From contig NZ_CP040896.1 in assembly GCF_006337165.1 (NCBI RefSeq), positions 4,526,001 to 4,590,000 of the forward strand: DNA of 64,000 bases. Direction: 5' to 3'. A program made the position numbers and the translations under genes. Origin of the DNA: Hymenobacter jejuensis (GTDB lineage: Bacteria > Bacteroidota > Bacteroidia > Cytophagales > Hymenobacteraceae). Shown here piece by piece: positions 33,023 to 41,456 of this stretch (its first letter is position 1; every line of letters starts with the position of its first letter). The notes under the pieces are model-generated. The model saw only the letters and a list, made by a program, of their open reading frames with translations, had not been told where the DNA came from and made no database searches.

Positions 33023-34167
33023 ACAGTAGCACTAACGGACGCCGAATGTTCGGGGACCTCACCAATAGTGTGCCGTTCTATCCAGCCGCCGCCCAATACA
33101 TCGTTGCCGTCGTAGAATACGGCCGCTTGTCCGGGCGTGATGGCGTGTACCGGCTCTTCGAAATACACGTAGATTTTGTCACCTTTTTGTTCCAGGAAAG
33201 CCGTTGCGCCGTCGTGGTTATAGCGGATTTTGGTGGTGCTGCGCACCAGACCACGGCCTTCCAGCGAAGCGTATTTCCCCAAGTTGAGTTTACCCACAAC
33301 CGTTTGGGTACTAGCCAGTTCCTCAAAGTTGCCGAGTACTACTTGGTTGGTTTCCGGCCGGATTTCCGTCACGTACACCGGAAATCCCAGCGCTACGCCC
33401 AAACCTTTGCGCTGCCCGATGGTGTAAAACGGATAGCCTTCGTGCTTGCCGATCACGGTGCCGTCGCGGAGCACAAACTCGCCGCCGGCTACGCGCGCCT
33501 CCAGCCCTTCCACCCGACGCCGCAGAAAGCCGCGGTAGTCGTTGTCGGGGATAAAGCAGATTTCGTAGCTCTCCGGCTTGTTTACCAGTTCCGTGAAGCC
33601 GCGGTCGCGGGCCATTTGGTAGATCTCGGTTTTGCGCAGCGAACCCAGCGGAAACATGGTGCGCGCCAAGCTCTCTTGCGACACACCCCACAGCGCGTAT
33701 GACTGGTCTTTGTTTTCGTCGAGGCCTTTGCTGATCACGTAGCGGCCGTTTTCGTGGCGCACGTTGGCGTAGTGCCCCGTCGCAATGTACTGACAACCAA
33801 GCTGATCGGCACGGCGCAGCAAGGCATCCCACTTGATGTGGGTGTTGCAGAGTACGCACGGATTGGGCGTGCGGCCGGCCAAGTATTCGTCGGTGAAATT
33901 ATTGATGACAAAATCGCCGAACTCGTCGCGAATGTCGATGATGTAGTGCGGAAAGCCGAGCTGCACGGCGATGTCGCGGGCGTCGTTGATGGAGTCGAGC
34001 GAGCAGCAGCCCGTTTCCTTCTTCGATCCGCCGGCCGAAGCATAATCCCATGTTTTCATGGTCATGCCCACTACTTCGTATCCTTGTTCATGCAGCAGCA
34101 CGGCGGCTACTGAGCTGTCGATGCCGCCGCTCATGGCGACCAGCACGCGTCCTTTTGAATTGTTCAT
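33019..34167 (-). CDS. mnmA: tRNA-specific 2-thiouridylase MnmA
   Basis: A 382-aa enzyme that thiolates U34 of tRNA-Lys, -Glu and -Gln. PP-loop SGGIDSS (13-19); catalytic cysteines C104 (TPNPCVLCN) and C204 (YEICFIPD); GHYANV; and the C-terminal barrel signature YTIGQRKGLG. I start it at the ATG at 34167 (MNNSKGRVLVAMSGG); the upstream in-frame start (34209) would add residues overlapping the promoter box. TATCTTTG, the -7 box, lies 40 bp upstream. The downstream lipoprotein gene overlaps its stop. Confidence 0.96.
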   Translation of the reverse strand: MNNSKGRVLVAMSGGIDSSVAAVLLHEQGYEVVGMTMKTWDYASAGGSKKETGCCSLDSINDARDIAVQLGFPHYIIDIRDEFGDFVINNFTDEYLAGRTPNPCVLCNTHIKWDALLRRADQLGCQYIATGHYANVRHENGRYVISKGLDENKDQSYALWGVSQESLARTMFPLGSLRKTEIYQMARDRGFTELVNKPESYEICFIPDNDYRGFLRRRVEGLEARVAGGEFVLRDGTVIGKHEGYPFYTIGQRKGLGVALGFPVYVTEIRPETNQVVLGNFEELASTQTVVGKLNLGKYASLEGRGLVRSTTKIRYNHDGATAFLEQKGDKIYVYFEEPVHAITPGQAAVFYDGNDVLGGGWIERHTIGEVPEHSASVSATV

Positions 34168-34206
34168 ATTGTGTCCGCCCAGAAGGTGAAAGTTTCGGCC
34201 GAATTG

Positions 34207-34214
34207 CAAAGATA
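34207..34214 (-). promoter_or_regulatory. mnmA promoter, -7 box
   Basis: Minus-strand TATCTTTG fits TAnnTTTG, 40 bp upstream of the mnmA ATG. Confidence 0.6.
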
Positions 34215-34342
34215 CAAGTTGCCCGCGGTAGTTCCATTCTTGACGGTTACTGCGTGTGCTTTTGGATAAAAAAGGAATTTTAGCCGGATATTGCGACCCG
34301 AAACTACCTTTTCCTTACTTCCCCACCCTTCTCCATATCCGT

Positions 34343-34966
34343 ATGGCTTTGATTGTTCCGGTGTTGGTGCGCGGCATTAACAACCTTTCCGATGCCCGCT
34401 ACTGCGCCGGCATGGGTGCCGATCGCCTTGCTTTCAACCTCGACCCCGCCACGCCGGGCCACCTCACCCCTGAAGCCGCCCAGGAACTCAGCGGCTGGGT
34501 GGCCGGGGTCGATCTGGTGGGCGAATTTGATACGCTCCCTGCCCCCGACATCAACGCCCTGGCCCAGACTTGCGGCTTGAAATACGTGCTGCTGCGCCGC
34601 CTGCGCTCGGTTGATGCCATTGCCGAGCTTTCGCGGCCCGTGCTGCTGAATATGCAGTGGATTCCGGATTTTCTGCGCGAAGACGTGGAAGTAGTATTTC
34701 GGCAGTACAGCCCGCACGTAGCTGGCTTTCTGATGACGGGCTTGCCCGAACGCCCACTCGACGGCCTACAACTCACCTACCTCACCGATCTGGCCCGCAA
34801 GTTCCCGCTCTGGATTGGCAGCAACCTGCTCCAGAATCCTGTTCGCAACATGATCCATAGCGTTCGGCCGGCCGGGTTGCTCCTGGAAGGCGGCGAAGAG
34901 ATTAAGCCCGGTCTGCGCGACTTCACCGAGTTGGAGGCCATGTTTGAGCAGCTCGAAGAAGAATAA
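34343..34966 (+). CDS. TrpF-like TIM-barrel protein lacking the catalytic cysteine
   Basis: A 207-aa protein resembling phosphoribosylanthranilate isomerase. VLVRGINNLSDARYCAGMGADRLAF matches the TrpF start (KICGIT..DA..A...GAD..GF), and GGEEIKPGLRDF near residue 190 matches its C-terminal phosphate-binding motif (SSGVE..PG.KD). But the KICG motif with the general-base Cys reads LVRG here, so isomerase activity is doubtful. It is not in a trp operon; it stands alone, convergent with the next gene (15 bp between stops). Start at ATG 34343; an ORF extending to 34256 has no homology support. Possibly a repurposed paralogue. Confidence 0.7.
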   Translation: MALIVPVLVRGINNLSDARYCAGMGADRLAFNLDPATPGHLTPEAAQELSGWVAGVDLVGEFDTLPAPDINALAQTCGLKYVLLRRLRSVDAIAELSRPVLLNMQWIPDFLREDVEVVFRQYSPHVAGFLMTGLPERPLDGLQLTYLTDLARKFPLWIGSNLLQNPVRNMIHSVRPAGLLLEGGEEIKPGLRDFTELEAMFEQLEEE

Positions 34967-34981
34967 GCCTAACCACGGCGG

Positions 34982-35821
34982 TTAAGCCATTACGGCCAGC
35001 AACTCGAATATTGGCTCGCCCAGCCGTTGCTCACCTGCAATTTGAATATGACGCTGGGCTTGAGGGCGCGGCAGGCTCTTGGTAAAAAGTCGCCAGGCCA
35101 CAGCGCCTTCCAAAGTTATTTCCGTAACTACTTCTCCTGCAGACTCTTGCGTCAAACTCCAGCCTGTTGCTTCTTGGTTAAGATACCATGTATCGCCCCC
35201 ACTTCCGGTTATCGTCACCTGCACCACCTGGCCCAGCTCGGCGGCTACGTGGCGATAGTGGTGCGGCAAAGCCCGCACGCTGGTAGCCAGAAAAGGTTGG
35301 TATAGCTCGGCCTGCAGCAACGGCGCTTCCTGCCCCACCGCCTTCCGAATCTGCTGCTGGTGATGCCACTTTTCGGTGTAATCGCGGGCAATGTGAAACC
35401 AGTTGGGCGATACCGTATCGCCGGCCCAGCCAACTGCGAATGTAGCGGGCGCTAGCGGGTCTAGCTGGCTCAAGAACGTATGGCAGGTTGGTCCTGACAG
35501 TTCCAGCAACCAGGTAATCACTTGTGGGCTAAGCCGTTGCCCTACCGTTACCCACTCGGCATTCAAGCGATTGAGGTAGGCGACAATCTCCGCGTAGGAA
35601 TCGCCGCTGGGCCCCGGACTGCCGTAGTGTCCATCGCGCAGCATCGACAGCGTGCGTAGGTTAACGTCGAGCAGGTGCAGGGCCACATCCCGCACTCGCC
35701 ATTTGGGCGCCACCGTGGGCCGCTCCCAATCGGCGGGAGTCAGTGAACGCAGCAACTCGCCCAAATGCTGATCGAGCACCGGAAACAGATGGATCGTATG
35801 CAGGGGCGCTAACGCAGTCAT
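34982..35821 (-). CDS. DinB/maleylpyruvate isomerase-like protein
   Basis: A 279-aa protein with the four-helix DinB/MDMPI-type N-terminal domain: KWRVRDVALHLLDVNLRTLSMLRDGHY (about 40-66) carries the first metal His (H49), and WFHIARDYTEKWHHQQQIRKA (about 140-160) the others. The last ~90 residues resemble the MDMPI C-terminal domain. Family members are metal-dependent, often thiol-dependent transferases or isomerases; since the window also has a bacillithiol gene (bshB1), a bacillithiol-linked role is conceivable but is inference only. Single gene, convergent with the TrpF-like gene. Confidence 0.75.
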   Translation of the reverse strand: MTALAPLHTIHLFPVLDQHLGELLRSLTPADWERPTVAPKWRVRDVALHLLDVNLRTLSMLRDGHYGSPGPSGDSYAEIVAYLNRLNAEWVTVGQRLSPQVITWLLELSGPTCHTFLSQLDPLAPATFAVGWAGDTVSPNWFHIARDYTEKWHHQQQIRKAVGQEAPLLQAELYQPFLATSVRALPHHYRHVAAELGQVVQVTITGSGGDTWYLNQEATGWSLTQESAGEVVTEITLEGAVAWRLFTKSLPRPQAQRHIQIAGEQRLGEPIFELLAVMA

Positions 35822-35855
35822 CTTAGAGGTTGAAAAATGACCGAAAGATAAGTTG

Positions 35856-36518
35856 CTAACTCAGAGTGAATTGCACATACTTAATCGGAATGCCTTCCCC
35901 GCGAAACCTACGCTCGTAGTGCGTCTGAATGTCTTCTGCGTGTGGCAGCAGTTCAGGAGTAGCGTAAAGATCCTTGGTGTGCGCTAACACATTGGCTCCT
36001 AACCGATTATTCACCACTTCTAGTGTGTAGTCGAACAAGGGCTCGTCGTCGGTTTTCAGATGCACCAGCCCACCGGGGCGCAGCACCTGTTGGTACAGGT
36101 CAAGAAAGCGCGGCGAGGTCAGGCGGCGCTTGGCGTCGCCGAGGCGCGGGCGCGGATCGGGAAACGTAATCCAGATTTCGCTTAGCTCGCCGGCCCCAAA
36201 ATGATCGAGCAAAGCCTGGCCGCGCGTGCGCAGGAAGCCTACGTTTTGCAGCCCTAGTGCTTCCGCCCGGTTGCTGCCCTTCCAGATGCGGTCGCCTTTG
36301 ATGTCCAACCCCAAAAAGCTACGCTCCGGGTAACGCGCCGCCAGCCCCACGGTGTACTCGCCTTTGCCGCAACCCATTTCGAGCGTAATCGGGTTTGAGG
36401 TGTGAAAAAAGTCTTCCTGCCAGCGTCCGCGCAGGTTTTCGTAAGTGTCTTTTCCGGGCTCGACAATGTCCGCGCGCTCGGCGTTATGCGCAAAGCGCTT
36501 CAATTTTACTCGACTCAT
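35856..36518 (-). CDS. trmB: tRNA (guanine-46-N7)-methyltransferase TrmB
   Basis: A 220-aa SAM methyltransferase making m7G46 in tRNA. SAM motif LEMGCGKGEYTVGLA (about 46-60), LGLDIKGDRIWKG, and the TrmB signature ISEIWITFPDPRPR with LYQQVLRPGGLVHLKTDDEPLF. ATG start at 36518, 8 bp after the folC stop, so the two genes are cotranscribed. Confidence 0.95.
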   Translation of the reverse strand: MSRVKLKRFAHNAERADIVEPGKDTYENLRGRWQEDFFHTSNPITLEMGCGKGEYTVGLAARYPERSFLGLDIKGDRIWKGSNRAEALGLQNVGFLRTRGQALLDHFGAGELSEIWITFPDPRPRLGDAKRRLTSPRFLDLYQQVLRPGGLVHLKTDDEPLFDYTLEVVNNRLGANVLAHTKDLYATPELLPHAEDIQTHYERRFRGEGIPIKYVQFTLS

Positions 36519-36526
36519 GCTGGGTT

Positions 36527-37837
36527 TTACTCGGAATACAACTCTTCTACTTCAGCCACCACAAACGTACTGCCGCCAATGAACACGACGTCTTCGGCCG
36601 TAGCCGCGGCTCGCGCGGCCCTTACGGCTGCCATCACGGGTCCGTAGGCTGTGCCGTGCAACCCCACGGCGGCCGCCCGTTGGGCGAGTTCCGTGGCTGG
36701 CAACGCCCGCGGGATGTTGGCCTGACAAAAGTAATACATGGCTTCGGTGGGCAACAGCGTCAGCATTTTGGTCACGTCTTTGTCGTTGACCACGCCCAGC
36801 ACGATGTGCAGTTGCTGCTTGGGTATGCGGCTCAATTGGGCCATCACCAGGCGCAGGCCCGCTTCGTTGTGACCCGTATCGCAAATTACCAAGGGGCGTT
36901 GCCCTAGCACCGTCCAGCGCCCGCGGAAACCTGTAAGCTTGCGTGTGTGCCGGAAGCCTTCCCGCACCGCCGTTTCCGGTATGCTAAAGCCTTGCTGACG
37001 CAACTCGTCCAGCACGGCCAACACGCCCGTCACGTTCAGCAGTTGGTATTCCCCAATCAGCGACAATTCCAGCTTTTCCAGATACTCCGTGCCACTGCGG
37101 CTGATGTTGAGAAGCTGGCTTGTGCTCTCCGGGCGCGTAGGTACGGCCAGTTCAACCTGGTACTGCTGGTCCGCAAACGTGAGGGGAGCCGCTGCTTCCC
37201 GGGCAACTTTCTCAAACACAGAAAGCACCTCTGGCTGGCTCTGGCTAACTATTGCAGGCACGCCCGGCTTGATAATTCCGGCCTTTTCAGCAGCAATCTC
37301 GGGCAGCGTATTGCCCAGCAGTGCCTGATGGTCGAAGCTGATGTTGGTGATCAGCGAAACCAGCGGCGTGATGATGTTTGTCGAATCCAATCGGCCACCC
37401 AAGCCGACTTCCACGATAGCAATATCTACCTGACTGTCAGCAAAGTAGCAATATGCCAAAGCCACACACATTTCGAAAAAGGAAGGCTCAATTTCGTCAA
37501 ACAGCGGCCGCCATTTGGCTACCCAGTTAACCAGGTAGTCGGCGGGCAGTTCCTGCCCGTTCAACCGAATTCGCTCCGTGAATTCCCGCAAATGCGGCGA
37601 CGTGTACAGCCCGACCCGATAACCAGCGGCTTGCAGCACTGCCGCCAACAAGTTGGAACTGCTGCCTTTGCCATTGGTACCCGCTACGTGCACGGCCCGA
37701 AAACGCCGCTCCGGATGCCCCATCGCGGCGACCAACGCTTCGGTATTGCCCAGCCCTTTTTTGAAGCCTGCCGCCCCTACTTTCTGGAACATCGGCAGTT
37801 GCTCGTAGAGGTATGTGAGCGTTTCGTTGTAAGTCAT
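36527..37837 (-). CDS. folC: Folylpolyglutamate synthase / dihydrofolate synthase
   Basis: A 436-aa Mur-ligase-family enzyme adding glutamate to folates (and to dihydropteroate). ATP loop AGTNGKGSSSN (52-62), YTSPHLREFTERI, VEVGLGGRLDSTN, and TNISFDHQALLGNT are diagnostic. The C-terminal Mur domain includes CDTGHNEAGLRL. It heads a pair with trmB. A copy of the 23-bp palindrome lies 7 bp upstream of its ATG. Confidence 0.95.
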   Translation of the reverse strand: MTYNETLTYLYEQLPMFQKVGAAGFKKGLGNTEALVAAMGHPERRFRAVHVAGTNGKGSSSNLLAAVLQAAGYRVGLYTSPHLREFTERIRLNGQELPADYLVNWVAKWRPLFDEIEPSFFEMCVALAYCYFADSQVDIAIVEVGLGGRLDSTNIITPLVSLITNISFDHQALLGNTLPEIAAEKAGIIKPGVPAIVSQSQPEVLSVFEKVAREAAAPLTFADQQYQVELAVPTRPESTSQLLNISRSGTEYLEKLELSLIGEYQLLNVTGVLAVLDELRQQGFSIPETAVREGFRHTRKLTGFRGRWTVLGQRPLVICDTGHNEAGLRLVMAQLSRIPKQQLHIVLGVVNDKDVTKMLTLLPTEAMYYFCQANIPRALPATELAQRAAAVGLHGTAYGPVMAAVRAARAAATAEDVVFIGGSTFVVAEVEELYSE

Positions 37838-37843
37838 TTTTAT

Positions 37844-37866
37844 AAGTATTTAATTGTCAATTAGTT
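37844..37866. repeat. 23-bp palindrome family copy upstream of folC
   Basis: AAGTATTTAA-TTG-TCAATTAGTT, 7 bp before the folC ATG; good match in both half-sites. Confidence 0.6.
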
Positions 37867-37976
37867 ATACAAAAGCAATTAATTGACTGTTCCTGGCCAG
37901 TAGGAAGTGGCTACAAAACAAAGCCGCCGGCCGGAGAAAACCGACCGACGGCCCATAGAAATCGAAACTGGAACTG

Positions 37977-38867
37977 CTAGCGGGTTTCGAATTTGAAGGT
38001 GATGTACCCCGTGGCACCCGTATTGCCAGACTGCGTGCGCTTGAACGAAGCCGTGCGGTTTATCTCGTCGATGCAGGCCTGCACTTGCGCTGGTGAGACG
38101 TTACCCCCTACTTTTTGCACGCTTTCTACTTCGCCGTCTTCATTGATTTTGACCCGGAAGCGTACGTAACCGTTCTCGTTGCCGATCATGGGTGGGCGCG
38201 GGCGCGTATCGAAGGCCCACCCGCTCATTTCTAAGCCGCCCGAACCGGGGCTGCTGCCGCTGCCACCGCTGCCAGGCTGGCCGTAAAGTGCTTTGGCATC
38301 CAGTGAGCCATTGGGGTTGCCTTGATCCCCGACGGCGCCGGCACGATCGCCGTTGTTGTTGCCGGTAGGCGTGTTGCTGGTGCCGTTAGAGCCATTGCCG
38401 CCCCCGTTGGCGCTGCCTTTGGGCGTGTAGAGCGTCCGGGGGCGCTCCACGGGCTTGGGAGGCGCAGGCGTTTCGGCCACCTCTTCTTTTGGCGGGGAAG
38501 GCGTCGTAACGGGTGGCACTTTTACCGGGCTCTCCTCGGCTTCACTGGTCACGATTTTCTCTTGGGAGGGCTGTTCGCGCACGGGCGTCGCTACCGGAGC
38601 CGGCCGGGGCTGCGGATCGGGATTTGAGGCTGGCGGGCGGCTGTCTTCGCGGTTTTTGGAAGCATTGGCGGGCGCCATGCTTTGGATGTCGCCCGAACCG
38701 GCTTCGTCCACGCCGTAGTTGAGTTCTACGCCGTCGCCCCCGAAAGTCAGGGGCGGATCGGGACCCTTGAAAACCGTAAAGAAAAAGATGGCCGCCAGCA
38801 GCGCATGAATCGCCACCGTTCCGATAATGGCCTCGCGGCGGCTTTCTTCGCGAAATTCAACTGCCAT
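37977..38867 (-). CDS. TonB-like energy transducer
   Basis: A 296-aa protein: one N-terminal membrane helix (residues 14-34, IIGTVAIHALLAAIFFFTVF), a long Pro/Ser/Gly/Glu-rich periplasmic linker (about 60-200), and a short C-terminal domain (YVRFRVKINEDGEVESVQK to TGYITFKFETR) like the TonB/TolA-type tail of Bacteroidota. It should convey proton-motive force from ExbB-ExbD, whose genes lie just upstream, to outer-membrane receptors such as those encoded nearby. I start it at ATG 38867; an in-frame start at 38891 gives a poor extension. Confidence 0.85.
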   Translation of the reverse strand: MAVEFREESRREAIIGTVAIHALLAAIFFFTVFKGPDPPLTFGGDGVELNYGVDEAGSGDIQSMAPANASKNREDSRPPASNPDPQPRPAPVATPVREQPSQEKIVTSEAEESPVKVPPVTTPSPPKEEVAETPAPPKPVERPRTLYTPKGSANGGGNGSNGTSNTPTGNNNGDRAGAVGDQGNPNGSLDAKALYGQPGSGGSGSSPGSGGLEMSGWAFDTRPRPPMIGNENGYVRFRVKINEDGEVESVQKVGGNVSPAQVQACIDEINRTASFKRTQSGNTGATGYITFKFETR

Positions 38868-38973
38868 AAGTGAGCAACTGTAGAAACGCACGACGGCGCG
38901 GGAAAAACCGCGCCGCGAACGGATGAGTATTGAAATACAACGGAAACCCGCGCTTGCTTGTTCCGCGGGTAGT

Positions 38974-39387
38974 TTAGCCTTTACCCGCCGCCTGCTGCGA
39001 TTGGGTTGCCATGACCATCTTGATTTTCAAGCGATTACCAATTTCCAGAATATCGACCAGCTTCTGCACATTCAGGCCGGCATCTACTCGCAGCACGACG
39101 GTAGGCGCTTCGAGGCCTGCCACGCGCTGACCCAAGGCCTGCTCCAACCCATCGGGTGCAACCGGCTGGCGATCAATGAAATACTTGCCCGCGGCGTCGA
39201 CCGATACGTTGATGGTTTGCTTCATCACCGCCTTTCCCGACCGTGCGTTGGGCAGCATGAGCTTAATAACGTTGGGGTTGACCATCGTGCTCACAATCAG
39301 GAAGAACAACATCAGAAAGAACATGATGTCGTTCATGGAGCTCGTCTCGACGTGGGACGAAAGCTTGCGGCGGCGGCTGAGGTTCAT
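38974..39387 (-). CDS. exbD: ExbD/TolR family biopolymer transport protein
   Basis: A 137-aa protein with one N-terminal membrane helix (residues 20-42, NDIMFFLMLFFLIVSTMVNP) carrying the helix-lining Asp20 expected of ExbD, then a periplasmic domain (TINVSVDAAGKYFIDRQPV). It forms the stator/channel with ExbB; the genes are 15 bp apart and cotranscribed, with the TonB-like gene downstream. The C-terminus is standard length. Confidence 0.93.
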   Translation of the reverse strand: MNLSRRRKLSSHVETSSMNDIMFFLMLFFLIVSTMVNPNVIKLMLPNARSGKAVMKQTINVSVDAAGKYFIDRQPVAPDGLEQALGQRVAGLEAPTVVLRVDAGLNVQKLVDILEIGNRLKIKMVMATQSQQAAGKG

Positions 39388-39402
39388 GAGACTGACCGCT
39401 AA

Positions 39403-40110
39403 TTAGTTATCCTGCAAAATATCCATGAACTCCACGGCTGAGTTTTCCATGCGTAGCACGATGTTCTCGACCATGATGCTGAGCCAGTGGTAACCGATGT
39501 GGGCCACGATACCCACAATTAGACCGGCCGCTGAAGTCACCATTTTGGTGTACAGACCGCCCGAAATCTGGGCGATGCCGAAGTCGCCGGTAGTGGAAAT
39601 CGAGTAGAAGATTTTGATAACGCCGATAATGGTGCCCACGAAGCCCAGCATTGGGGCGATGCCGGCAATGATGCCCAGCACGCCAATGCCTTTTTCGAGG
39701 CGGGCAATCTCGATTTTACCCACGTTTTCTACGCTGGCCTCAATCTCTTGCAGTGGCAGACCAATGCGGCGAATGCCTTTTTCGACCATGCGGGCCAGCG
39801 GCGACGGGTTTTGTGCACACAGCATTTTGGCACCTTGTAAGTCGCCTTTCACCATCAGCCCTTTGATGCCCGACATGAACGAGTCGGGGTTGCCGGCGGC
39901 ACGGCGAATGGTGAAATAGCGCTCCAGAATGATGTAAACCGAAACTGCGAAAAGCAGGAAGATGGGGAGCATAATCCAGCCCCCTTTCAGAATCAGATCA
40001 ATGAGTGAGAGATCGGTGGTAGCAGCGGTGGGCAGACCTACCGCGGCAGCGGCAGTATCGGCGGGGGCAGTGGTGGCGGCAGTGGTAATCTGCAGCAGAA
40101 ATGAGGTCAT
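39403..40110 (-). CDS. exbB: ExbB/TolQ/MotA family proton channel protein
   Basis: A 235-aa protein with three membrane segments: about residues 45-65 (GGWIMLPIFLLFAVSVYIIL), 140-165 (GIIAGIAPMLGFVGTIIGVI) and 185-205 (MVTSAAGLIVGIVAHIGY). The PMLGFVGTIIGVI stretch is the family signature. It makes the proton channel for ExbD and TonB. It starts one base after the upstream SPOR-domain gene, in a four-gene cluster. Confidence 0.95.
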   Translation of the reverse strand: MTSFLLQITTAATTAPADTAAAAVGLPTAATTDLSLIDLILKGGWIMLPIFLLFAVSVYIILERYFTIRRAAGNPDSFMSGIKGLMVKGDLQGAKMLCAQNPSPLARMVEKGIRRIGLPLQEIEASVENVGKIEIARLEKGIGVLGIIAGIAPMLGFVGTIIGVIKIFYSISTTGDFGIAQISGGLYTKMVTSAAGLIVGIVAHIGYHWLSIMVENIVLRMENSAVEFMDILQDN

Positions 40111-40111
40111 G

Positions 40112-41287
40112 CTAGTAATTGAGAACCCAGAGATCTTTTCCTAAGTGCGGACGCAGCTTATTGACTTGGTTGTAGGCAGTAGTTCGGTCCGGGAAATCGA
40201 CGGCCGAAAGACGATATTGACGGCTGCCCGGTCCTGGCAGAATCACGCGCGCATCCCGATGCCCATGGTCTACCAACGCTTTCCGACCTACCAACGCATG
40301 CTTTAGCGAGGTATAAACGCCGGCGATAACGTAGTAACGTCCCGTTCGCGCTTTAATTGTTGGTTCTGCAGCAAGAGCAGCAGGTGCTACGGTCGGCTTG
40401 GCTAGTGCGGCGGCTGGGGCTACGGCTTTAGGTGCCGCAGCGGTTTTGGCTACCGACGCAGTCCCCTTAGCGGGTGCAGCTGGCTTTACAGGGCGGGCAG
40501 CAACAGTCGGTGTTTTAGCAACTTTTACTTCCGGCGCTACGGGGGCAGCTTCTTTGCTATCTGCGGCCCCGTCCGGGACGAACTCTTCGCTCCAACCGTT
40601 GTTGGCCAGCGTCGCTTGCTGACGGGCTACTTTCTCGGCAGGCGTTGCAACAGACTGAGCATGTGGCTGTAGAACACTGAGCTTCCAGTCGTTGGGCAAA
40701 TAATCTGTTTGCCAGGCAAACATGTAGTTGGCCGTCAGTACTAATCCCGCAATGACAATGCCGGCGGCAATTTTGAAAGCGCGCATAGTGCGGCGCGAAC
40801 GAGCCGCGGCCATCATCGGTGTGGCCGGCTTGCGGTCGCGGGCCAGCAGGGCATCGGTAGCGCGCACTGGCCGCGATACCAGTTCAGGCAACCCGTAGCT
40901 AGCTGGCAACAGATTTTGGGTGCCCGTATACTCAAACTCCAAACCACGGCCTACCGCCCGGCGGAAAACGCCGATGCCGGGCAATTCGGTGCGCTGGGTT
41001 GCCGTCAACTCCGCTTGCAAAGCGGCCACGGCATCGCGGATGAGCTGCCGGGCCTGCGCTGCTGGCACGTTCAGAGCCCGCACCATAGCATCGACCAGCA
41101 GGCCGTCGTTGCGCGTGAGCGACTGGTTGAAGGCCACGCGCTTAGCCGGCGGCGCCAGCGTATGCCGGACCGGGTGTACCTGCGCTGGGGCGTAATCGGC
41201 AATCAGGCCGCCGAAATCGGGAATGATGACGCAGTCGTGGTCCCGAAGCAGGGTTCGGATGTGGTCGGAGAGCTGCAAAGGCGTCAA
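40112..41287 (-). CDS. HU-CCDC81 and SPOR domain protein
   Basis: A 391-aa protein. The N-terminal ~140 residues (LSDHIRTLLRDHDCVIIPDFGGLIADY, then AFNQSLTRNDGLL and LPGIGVFRR) are the HU-like CCDC81 domain typical of Bacteroidota. A membrane helix follows at about 173-190 (IAAGIVIAGLVLTANYMF). After an Ala/Pro/Lys-rich linker, a C-terminal SPOR domain (about 320-391, RYYVIAGVYTSLKHALVGRKAL) should bind denuded peptidoglycan. The HU part would be cytoplasmic and the SPOR domain periplasmic, so it may link DNA or cytosol to the cell wall (inference). First gene of the exbB-exbD-tonB cluster. Confidence 0.88.
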   Translation of the reverse strand: MTPLQLSDHIRTLLRDHDCVIIPDFGGLIADYAPAQVHPVRHTLAPPAKRVAFNQSLTRNDGLLVDAMVRALNVPAAQARQLIRDAVAALQAELTATQRTELPGIGVFRRAVGRGLEFEYTGTQNLLPASYGLPELVSRPVRATDALLARDRKPATPMMAAARSRRTMRAFKIAAGIVIAGLVLTANYMFAWQTDYLPNDWKLSVLQPHAQSVATPAEKVARQQATLANNGWSEEFVPDGAADSKEAAPVAPEVKVAKTPTVAARPVKPAAPAKGTASVAKTAAAPKAVAPAAALAKPTVAPAALAAEPTIKARTGRYYVIAGVYTSLKHALVGRKALVDHGHRDARVILPGPGSRQYRLSAVDFPDRTTAYNQVNKLRPHLGKDLWVLNY

Positions 41288-41311
41288 AGGTTATGGTTTG
41301 CTTTGTTTTAC

Positions 41312-41334
41312 AACCATCTGATTAGCAGAACAAT
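41312..41334. repeat. Weak 23-bp palindrome family copy
   Basis: AACCATCTGA-TTA-GCAGAACAAT, between the outer-membrane barrel and SPOR protein genes; marginal match. Confidence 0.35.
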
Positions 41335-41456
41335 ACAAAAGACCTTTCAGCCGGCCAACTCCTTCTTTGCCAATCGAAAGAAAGGAGAATGGGCGGCCAA
41401 AAGGTCCTGCACGTGCACTACGAGGACAGCGGTTGTTGCATCAACGCAAACGGGTT

